A stretch of DNA of 42,790 nt, from positions 1-42,790 of the IMG/VR virus record IMGVR_UViG_3300043331_000121. One strand, written 5' to 3'. The position numbers and the translations under genes were made by a program. This DNA is from a virus. Positions 38,239 through 42,790 of this stretch are shown in pieces. Position 1 is the first letter of the stretch, and each line of letters opens with the position of its first letter. The notes beneath the pieces are model-generated. The model ran no database searches and was not told the DNA's origin. It was given only the letters and a program-made list of their open reading frames with translations.

Positions 38239-39143
38239 CTTGCCATCTCCTCATACAACTCGGGGTCCGCCATCTCGCGCGCGAGCAATGCCGCTTCGCT
38301 GTAGGCGGGCTTTTCGAAACGGACGGGCGCGCGCGGATAGCCGGGCCATTCGCCGGTATCCATGCAGCGTGTCCAAATGTTGATCGACGCCACGACCTGC
38401 CGACGCATCATGTGCAGCACGGCCTCGGGAACGTCGGTGCACGACGTTAGGTAGGGCGGCTCGTTTTCCTGCCAAAGCTGTTTGAACTTCCGGCGCCCGC
38501 GCCCTTCCGGGTGCAGCGCATCGAGCGCGCGCGAATGGAACGCCGCCTGAAAATCGTAACCCTGGCTGTCCATGTGCCTCATCAAATCGGCGTTCGGGTT
38601 GCAGCTGATGCCGGTCGTCTTCACGTCGACGGTGATCAACCGATCTGCCGACAACGCGTCCAGCATCGTGCGGCACCACGCGCGGCCTTCGCGCCAGACC
38701 AGCACCATTTCGGCGTCGAACTTCGCGCCAACGATTTCGCAAAGGTGCTCGCGCAATATCTTCGCGGCGATCTTCGCCTCTTCGTAATCGCCAGCCAGGA
38801 TCGGAACTTCGCCAGCGTCATAAGCCGCGCGGCGCGCTTCCTGATCGACCTTCTTCGACCAGCTTTCGGCATGAATGACTGCGATCTCTGGGCCAGCGCC
38901 GAGCCCAAGCTTGTGAACGACCGAGCCCCAATCGCGCGTTGGGTTCGCGGTTTCCCTCTTCGCCGGCCACGGGCTCAACCGCGGATGCGCGACGAACGCT
39001 TTCGCCGGGCACGCATCGAGCAGCTTTTCGGCAATCGACCGCGAGAGCGACGGCTCGATCACCGGGTCAGCGTGATACTCCACCGCCGGCATCGTGTAGA
39101 AACCAGCCTTCGCAATCCGTGCTTCGGCGGATGGGGGCGTCAT
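38235..39143 (-). CDS. PD-(D/E)XK exonuclease, RecE-like (DUF3799)
   Basis: The 302-aa product has a RecE/YqaJ-type nuclease core: G73...H77 (DWGSVVHKL), D162 (CRTMLDALSADR), D173-V-K175 (ITVDVKTTG) and a later Gln/Phe (YDFQAAFHSRAL). Such exonucleases resect double-stranded ends to leave single strands for annealing. Start ATG 39143 overlaps the upstream stop. It is paired with the Sak4-like ATPase, giving a two-component recombination system like lambda Exo/Beta or RecE/RecT. Confidence 0.85.
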   Translation of the reverse strand: MTPPSAEARIAKAGFYTMPAVEYHADPVIEPSLSRSIAEKLLDACPAKAFVAHPRLSPWPAKRETANPTRDWGSVVHKLGLGAGPEIAVIHAESWSKKVDQEARRAAYDAGEVPILAGDYEEAKIAAKILREHLCEIVGAKFDAEMVLVWREGRAWCRTMLDALSADRLITVDVKTTGISCNPNADLMRHMDSQGYDFQAAFHSRALDALHPEGRGRRKFKQLWQENEPPYLTSCTDVPEAVLHMMRRQVVASINIWTRCMDTGEWPGYPRAPVRFEKPAYSEAALLAREMADPELYEEMAR

Positions 39144-39346
39144 GCTGCACCGTCCATCGGACGTTGGCAGGTCGGGCACACACGAACGGCAGTCGGCGCA
39201 AGGGCGGCGTCGATAACTGGCAGCATCTTGCGCGCGATGTCTCGCATGATGTTGTCCTCCGAATATTCGATCGCATCGGCGAAGTGAGCGCGCGAAAGTT
39301 TCAGCGCCTCAACCAGCGCGTCGTGGCTGTTGACTGCGTCGCTCAT
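39140..39346 (-). CDS. Hypothetical protein with a CxxC pair, 68 aa
   Basis: The product starts MSDAVNSHDALVEALKLSRAHFADAIEYSEDNIMRDIARKM and ends VRVCPTCQRPMDGAA. The single CPTC pair could bind zinc as a dimer. The helix-rich start resembles small phage proteins near recombination genes. It overlaps both neighbours by 4 nt. Confidence 0.6.
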   Translation of the reverse strand: MSDAVNSHDALVEALKLSRAHFADAIEYSEDNIMRDIARKMLPVIDAALAPTAVRVCPTCQRPMDGAA

Positions 39347-39555
39347 GGCGCGTCGTGCTCCTTCATCGTTTCCTCTCCCAGCGCGTGAAGCCTTTCGGCG
39401 TGTTTCGCGAGCTTGTTCTTCGCTCGCATCGCCTTCACCCGCAGGTCGTCCATTTCCGCCAGCACGACGGCAATGTCACTTGGAAGCTTCGTGTATGGTC
39501 CGCGCGTCCCGGTCACGAATTCCTGGAGTCGAACCTCTTCGACAAGCTTGCTCAT
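39343..39555 (-). CDS. Hypothetical protein, 70 aa
   Basis: ATG 39555 overlaps the upstream stop; the longer frame from 39759 is rejected. The product (MSKLVEEVRLQEFVTGTRGPYTKLPSDIAVVLAEMDDLRVKAMRAKNKLAKHAERLHAL...) has a long basic helix at the end, suggesting nucleic-acid contact. No family is recognised. Confidence 0.55.
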   Translation of the reverse strand: MSKLVEEVRLQEFVTGTRGPYTKLPSDIAVVLAEMDDLRVKAMRAKNKLAKHAERLHALGEETMKEHDAP

Positions 39556-39920
39556 TCCGCACCCCTCCCCGCCGCCGCCGTCTCGGGGCGGGGTGAAGCT
39601 TCTGCTTTGGCAATAGCCTCGCGGGCCTGAGCTAAGACTGCTTGCTCTTTGCGCGACGGAGTGACGCCGTAGTCGCGTATCGCCGTTTCGGCCATGGACA
39701 GCCAGTCGCAAAGCGCCTTGTACATTTCTGGTGCGGCGCTCATGAGATGCAAATTCCACAACGCCTCGTCGCGCGGAATATCGTCAACATCTTCTTCGAG
39801 CGACAGCTGCGCGATGCACCGCCATTCGTATGTCGGCTTGTCGGCTTGAACGAGCCACGGGAGGTCGTCACCCATTGGCGTTTCAATCGTCCAAGGTCCA
39901 GGCGTGTGTTTGTTCTTCAT
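39552..39920 (-). CDS. Conserved phage hypothetical (HTPGPW type)
   Basis: The 122-aa product begins MKNKHTPGPWTIETPMG and has DEALWNLHLMSAAPEMYKALCDWLSMAETAI, the pattern of a widespread phage early protein of unknown role, whose start HTPGPW and phrase SAAPE are well conserved. ATG 39920 is 7 nt from GGAGG; ATG 39926 overlaps the upstream stop and is the alternative. Confidence 0.7.
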   Translation of the reverse strand: MKNKHTPGPWTIETPMGDDLPWLVQADKPTYEWRCIAQLSLEEDVDDIPRDEALWNLHLMSAAPEMYKALCDWLSMAETAIRDYGVTPSRKEQAVLAQAREAIAKAEASPRPETAAAGRGAE

Positions 39921-39922
39921 CC

Positions 39923-40129
39923 TCATCCCTCCTTCAGCGTCTCGCGGCGGGGTGAGGGAATGGCCTTCACCTCTTTGTCCACCCGCTGCGCTGCCAGTGC
40001 GTGCTCCACGATATCCCTCGCCCAAGCCTCAATAGCCGCGTAGTTGCTAATTCGCATGTTGGCGCGAATGCGCACGATCGCGTGGCCTATGCAGTTGTCG
40101 TGGTGCTTGAGATCGTCACTCTTTGTCAT
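39923..40129 (-). CDS. Hypothetical protein, 68 aa
   Basis: ATG 40129 overlaps the HTH gene stop (ATGA); TTG 40135 is the alternative. The product starts MTKSDDLKHHDNCIGHAIVRIRANMRISNYAAIEAWARDIV and is mainly helical with a basic end. No family is recognised. Its end contains the ribosome-binding site of the next gene. Confidence 0.55.
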   Translation of the reverse strand: MTKSDDLKHHDNCIGHAIVRIRANMRISNYAAIEAWARDIVEHALAAQRVDKEVKAIPSPRRETLKEG

Positions 40130-40356
40130 GGCCAAATTCCTTTCATGAGGCCGCGCGCCGTCGTTCCGAGCGCTTCCGCAAAAGTTTCAACGTCATGGAG
40201 CAGGACGCGCTGGCGTCCGGTTTCGATGTTGGCGACAGAGCCGCGCGAAAGCTTCACGCGCTTCGCAAGGTCTTCCTGCGTCAGGCCAAGCACCTTGCGG
40301 ATTTGCTCGACCCGTGCGCCGAACGCGCGATAGCAGGCTTCAAGTTGCTCAGCCAT
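40126..40356 (-). CDS. Second XRE-type helix-turn-helix regulator
   Basis: The 76-aa product has a standard HTH_3: RKVLGLTQEDLAKRVKLSRGSVANIETGRQRVLLHDVETFAEALG (residues 19-63). ATG 40356 was chosen over a Pro-rich upstream frame from 40452. It is a single-domain protein like that at 1269 but not closely alike. Deep in the leftward operon, it could shut that operon off or compete for operators at 1150-1240. Confidence 0.8.
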   Translation of the reverse strand: MAEQLEACYRAFGARVEQIRKVLGLTQEDLAKRVKLSRGSVANIETGRQRVLLHDVETFAEALGTTARGLMKGIWP

Positions 40357-40753
40357 TACGCTGCGCTCCTTCCGTCTCGGGGCGGGTGGGCTGGGCGGCG
40401 GAAAGGGCGGCGCGGGCCATCTTTTCGGCGCGGGCCAAGTTGCGGCGGCCACGATCAGAGGTGGCCGTCACCTCTTCTGTCGCCGCTAGAAGCGACGCTA
40501 ACGCCTCGAATATCTGAGGCGCAGCGGCTTCCGCACCCTGACCGCGCGCGTCATCCGCACACACGGTGAAAAGGCGAAGAAGCTCGCGACGCTCATCGAC
40601 GGTGAGCCGAACGCCAGGATTGTTCGCCTCGAACGCTTTGACGTAAGCGTCCGGGTAAACGCGGTGCGGCACCAAATGCGCAAGCTGCCGTCCGAGCGCG
40701 CCAGCTGCCGCAAAGGTAGCAAGCCCTTTGCCGATATCGCCCGTTTCACTCAT
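40349..40753 (-). CDS. Hypothetical protein, 134 aa
   Basis: ATG 40753 has GGAG 7 nt upstream; the adjacent ATG 40756 overlaps the previous stop and adds one residue. The product is Ala-rich and helical, with LVPHRVYPDAYVKAFEANNPGVRLTVDERRELLRLF as its best-ordered part. No family is recognised. Confidence 0.55.
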   Translation of the reverse strand: MSETGDIGKGLATFAAAGALGRQLAHLVPHRVYPDAYVKAFEANNPGVRLTVDERRELLRLFTVCADDARGQGAEAAAPQIFEALASLLAATEEVTATSDRGRRNLARAEKMARAALSAAQPTRPETEGAQRNG

Positions 40754-40995
40754 CATCTCTCTCCTTCACGCGCCAGCGGCGCTGGGGTGGGGACACCTTC
40801 GGCGATGCGGATGATCTCGGTCAGAAGCGTGTCGCGCGACCGATCCTCTTCAGCGCCGCTGATGTTGTTGCGACATTCGGCGATTATCCGCGAGAGGCGC
40901 TCGCTAAGCGCTGTGACTACGGCAACAGCCTCTTCTGGAACGAGCGTTCGCGCGGCCTTGACGTAAACAAGACGGTCGCTTGTTGCAGGGCTCAT
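40753..40995 (-). CDS. Hypothetical protein, 80 aa
   Basis: The start overlaps the upstream stop (ATGA). The product has VYVKAARTLVPEEAVAVVTALSERLSRIIAECRNN, an amphipathic helical stretch, and a Pro-rich end. Unknown function. Confidence 0.55.
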   Translation of the reverse strand: MSPATSDRLVYVKAARTLVPEEAVAVVTALSERLSRIIAECRNNISGAEEDRSRDTLLTEIIRIAEGVPTPAPLAREGER

Positions 40996-41357
40996 TGTTG
41001 AGCCCGGACGACATTTAAGCTGGCGTCCAGCTCGGTGATTGCGGTGTCAAGCTGGTCGCGGCACTCGCCGCAATACTCACTGTTCACGCCGAATTCGTCC
41101 TCGCATCTTCCGATGGCGCGCCACGCCGTGATTACGCGCTGAGCCACCTGCTCGCGTGCGGTGAGCGCGTTGATCAGCTCGCGGCGTGCCGCGTCTTCGT
41201 GTTCGCCCATTTGCTCAAGTCGCTTTTGCGACAGGTCTCGTCCGTCCGCCTGCCAGTAAGCGGCCGTCGAGTTCTCAAAGCGAAGAAGCAATCTGCCGAT
41301 TGGTGTTCGGTAGAACGCGCGACGCGCTTCAGCGGCGATCGTCATTGTTCCGGCCAT
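40992..41357 (-). CDS. Hypothetical protein, 121 aa
   Basis: ATG 41357 follows GAGG by 8 nt; ATG 41345 is possible. The helical product includes GRLLLRFENSTAAYWQADGRDLSQKRLEQM and a Cys pair CGEC at about residues 95-98. No family is recognised. It overlaps the upstream gene by 29 nt. Confidence 0.55.
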   Translation of the reverse strand: MAGTMTIAAEARRAFYRTPIGRLLLRFENSTAAYWQADGRDLSQKRLEQMGEHEDAARRELINALTAREQVAQRVITAWRAIGRCEDEFGVNSEYCGECRDQLDTAITELDASLNVVRAQQ

Positions 41358-41619
41358 TTTCCAAATCCTCCAACGTCACAGCTTCGGTTTCGACGACTTG
41401 CAGCCCGGTGCCGTCGCAATGGCGGCACTTCTCGACGCGCACGAGCGGGCCTGTAGGGCTGCGTCCGATCACAAATTCCGCCTCACCATCACCGCCGCAG
41501 TATTCGCAGTCGATGAAGCGGTCGCCCGCGTCTTCCGGTGACGGATCGTTGAGCGTGTTGACGCCCTGCAATCGTTCGCCGTGGCCGTATTGCGGCTCAC
41601 TGCCGGTTCGTTTGCTCAT
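41329..41619 (-). CDS. DnaJ-type CxxCxG zinc-finger protein
   Basis: The 96-aa product carries two CxxCxGxG-like units, CEYCGGDGEAE (about 38-48) and CRHCDGTGLQ (about 65-74), as in the zinc centre of DnaJ, without any J domain. Such stand-alone modules occur in phages and may bind nucleic acid or unfolded protein. It starts with an ATGA overlap. Confidence 0.7.
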   Translation of the reverse strand: MSKRTGSEPQYGHGERLQGVNTLNDPSPEDAGDRFIDCEYCGGDGEAEFVIGRSPTGPLVRVEKCRHCDGTGLQVVETEAVTLEDLENGRNNDDRR

Positions 41620-41795
41620 GGGCGAAACTTCCGCTTAATGATGTCGGCGAGTTCGGCTCGTAAGGCGTCGCGGTCTTCCGCCGACAGCTTCCGCCACGCG
41701 AGAAACAGCGACGGGTAGCCGGTAAACAGGTCTTCGAAATCAGACACCGCGTCGTCAGCACGTTTCTGCAATCGTTCGTTGGCGCTATCGCTCAT
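41616..41795 (-). CDS. Hypothetical protein, 59 aa
   Basis: The frame starts at ATG 41795-41793 and ends with an ATGA overlap. It starts MSDSANERLQKRADDAVSDF and continues EDLFTGYPSLFLAWRKLSAEDRDALRAELADIIKRKFRP, a two-helix layout with a basic end. Its coupling to both neighbours makes it likely real. Confidence 0.55.
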   Translation of the reverse strand: MSDSANERLQKRADDAVSDFEDLFTGYPSLFLAWRKLSAEDRDALRAELADIIKRKFRP

Positions 41796-41980
41796 GGCGT
41801 GTTCAACTGGCGCTTGGTATGGAGTCGAAACGCATCAGACGCCCCCTTCTCCGAGCCGAAATAGCCGGCTAACCAGCCGCAAGAGCACCGGACAACTATG
41901 GCGGTATCTTCGCGCGTGAAGGCCTTGATATGCGGCACTTCAGGCTCGTCACTCAGCGTCGTGCGCTTTGGCGCGGTCAT
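41792..41980 (-). CDS. Hypothetical protein with CSC motif, 62 aa
   Basis: ATG 41980 overlaps the upstream stop. The product has VPHIKAFTREDTAIVVRCSCGWLAGYFGSEKGASDAFRLH; the RCSCGW segment followed by His suggests a small zinc-binding fold. No family is named. Confidence 0.6.
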   Translation of the reverse strand: MTAPKRTTLSDEPEVPHIKAFTREDTAIVVRCSCGWLAGYFGSEKGASDAFRLHTKRQLNTP

Positions 41981-42339
41981 GGCTTGGGCTCCACGTTCAC
42001 GAGAAAGTCGCGGGCCTTCCGCAAGCACGAGAGGCAGAGGTCTTGCCAACGCGCGTCGTAATCAGGCTCATCTCCGATGCGAACAAGCGTCTCGTGTTCA
42101 GCCCCGCATTCGTCGCAGGCGTTTGAAACCCAACTCGTCAAGGTGCCCATGGCCTCGTCGACATCGGCTCTGCTGCACGTGTCGAGGTTCAAACCAGCTA
42201 GGGCGGCTTTGATCTCGCCAACGGTCTTACCCGCAGGAAATCTGTAGCCGTCCCTGTACTCGCGGTATTGTCCGTTGAACCTGTCGCGCACGCCGCGAAT
42301 GACGTCGCGCAGATAGATGGCCCGAAATCCGTTCGTCAT
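41977..42339 (-). CDS. Zinc-ribbon-like hypothetical, 120 aa
   Basis: The product contains CDECGAEHETLVRIGDEPDYDARWQDLCLSCLRKA, two CxxC pairs about 22 residues apart, a zinc-ribbon arrangement. The start (MTNGFRAIYLRDVIRGVRDRFNGQYREYRDGYRF) is basic and aromatic. DNA or RNA binding is plausible. It overlaps the next gene by ATGA. Confidence 0.65.
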   Translation of the reverse strand: MTNGFRAIYLRDVIRGVRDRFNGQYREYRDGYRFPAGKTVGEIKAALAGLNLDTCSRADVDEAMGTLTSWVSNACDECGAEHETLVRIGDEPDYDARWQDLCLSCLRKARDFLVNVEPKP

Positions 42340-42413
42340 TCCGTTCTCCCGTCAAAACCGATTTCAACCTCCGCCGCCGTGATCGGCGCGATGCAGGCGC
42401 GGGCTACTTGCAT
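42336..42413 (-). CDS. 25-aa peptide, uncertain
   Basis: ATG 42413 opens a 25-codon frame, MQVARACIAPITAAEVEIGF then DGRTE, ending in an ATGA overlap. It fills the space between two genes in the operon style, but it is very short, with no recognised pattern and no clear ribosome-binding site. Confidence 0.35.
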   Translation of the reverse strand: MQVARACIAPITAAEVEIGFDGRTE

Positions 42414-42574
42414 GGCGACACCGTGCAGCCATCAAACCCCGCCTGCCGCTCCAGGCTCATGCCCTTTACCGGCTTGAGCTTCAACGTCACGGATTGCGGC
42501 TCGCTGAGAACGAAGCCTGCGGCGAGGACGGCGATCACGAGTGCTGTGTTGAAGATGTTGCTGAGCGTGGTCAT
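42404..42574 (-). CDS. Small membrane protein, 56 aa
   Basis: ATG 42574 overlaps the upstream stop; the longer frame from 42751 is rejected. One hydrophobic segment (IFNTALVIAVLAAGFVLS, about 6-23) is followed by a polar stretch with CTVSPC at the end. The N-terminal segment could be an uncleaved signal anchor. Unknown function. Confidence 0.55.
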   Translation of the reverse strand: MTTLSNIFNTALVIAVLAAGFVLSEPQSVTLKLKPVKGMSLERQAGFDGCTVSPCK

Positions 42575-42780
42575 GACCCGATGGTCCCCTTGAATCCGTA
42601 AATTGCGATGTCCTGCATCTTCACGACCGGCGGCTTTGCGTTTGCACGCGCCTGCATCGCGCCGTCGAACTCGCCGAACTTGAACGCCATCACGGCGCAG
42701 AACGTCATGAGGATCAGGAGCCACCACGAGTTCTGAGCGAGCGAGAAGCACGTCAGACGAAGAGCCATCTCGATCGGCAT
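42571..42780 (-). CDS. Small membrane protein, 69 aa
   Basis: ATG 42780 lies near the right edge. The product begins MPIEMALRLTCFSLAQNSWWLLILMTFCAVMAFKF, with one hydrophobic helix at about 18-33, then a polar region (GAMQARANAKPPVVKMQDIAIYGF). In a circular genome it would follow the gene at 1-169, itself a membrane protein. Unknown function. Confidence 0.55.
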   Translation of the reverse strand: MPIEMALRLTCFSLAQNSWWLLILMTFCAVMAFKFGEFDGAMQARANAKPPVVKMQDIAIYGFKGTIGS

Positions 42781-42790
42781 TTTCTGTTCA

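Larger units (their letters stand above)
1..42790. mobile_element. Temperate P22-like podophage genome, probably complete and circularly permuted
   Basis: The window carries a complete set of phage modules: regulation, replication, terminase, P22-type head, short tail, lysis, attP, integrase and recombination. No bacterial housekeeping gene is seen. Leftward genes occupy both ends of the window and rightward genes the middle, so joining the ends makes one leftward and one rightward operon diverging from 1048-1268. The attP-like site has phage genes on both sides, which is not expected for an integrated prophage. The first and last 20 bases are not an obvious direct repeat, so circularity is inferred from gene layout only. 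Confidence 0.8.

Noticed and set aside
1-42790. CRISPR array, insertion sequence or transposase
   Set aside because: No regularly spaced repeats, no transposase-like ORF and no IS-type terminal repeats were seen.
1-42790. Terminal direct repeats or cohesive ends at the window edges
   Set aside because: First and last bases show no shared sequence by eye, so the edges look like an arbitrary break rather than packaged termini.

Overview
The window looks like the whole genome, or very nearly so, of a temperate, short-tailed (podovirus-like) phage with a P22-type virion, opened at an arbitrary point inside its leftward operon. No host chromosomal gene is visible. All genes from 31581 to the right end and from 1047 to the left end lie on the minus strand and would form one leftward operon if the two ends were joined; all genes from 1269 to 30961 run rightward, apart from a lipoprotein at 25890-26117 and an uncertain antisense ORF at 11078-11233. 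The attP-like site at 31407-31598 is intact, which fits an unintegrated circular or circularly permuted genome. The GC-rich composition, the frequent GTG/TTG starts and the style of the small genes suggest an alphaproteobacterial host; this is an inference.

Control region (1048-1268): two face-to-face promoter-like elements of the same design (TTGCAT, 17 nt, TA-rich -10) surround repeated AATGC half-sites. The leftward one carries a palindrome between -35 and -10. The rightward one ends so close to the first HTH gene (1269) that its mRNA is probably leaderless. The leftward leader can form tandem hairpins.

Rightward early region (1269-6434): an HTH regulator, small hypotheticals, DUF1064, DUF1508, a LuxR-type HTH domain, an HNH endonuclease, an O-like replication protein, a stand-alone NusG N-terminal-domain protein, a DEDDh exonuclease and a 10-residue lysine-rich peptide. 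Rightward late region (6467-27878): small and large terminase, portal, scaffold, P22-type coat, gp4-like connector, gp10-like stabiliser, a short tail-collar protein, three ejection proteins and tail fibre/spike proteins, in P22 order. A cassette of four glycosyltransferase-like genes plus a methyltransferase interrupts the usual coat-to-gp4 order, and a GNAT acetyltransferase sits before the ejection genes. Lysis region (27885-30961): an M15 peptidase endolysin, several holin-like membrane proteins, a degenerate tRNA-like element, and an i-spanin/o-spanin pair with overlapping frames.

Leftward region (42780 to 31581, continuing from 1047): many very small genes joined by 4-nt ATGA overlaps. 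Recognisable members are a second HTH protein, a RecE-like PD-(D/E)XK exonuclease and a Sak4-like ATPase (a recombination pair), a NUMOD4-HNH homing endonuclease, a small HExxH protein, an excisionase-like HTH protein and a tyrosine integrase. The attP core matches the 3' half of a tRNA-Pro(GGG) gene, so integration is predicted at that tRNA. A MUG113/T5orf172 gene lies on the other side of attP and would be at the opposite prophage end after integration.
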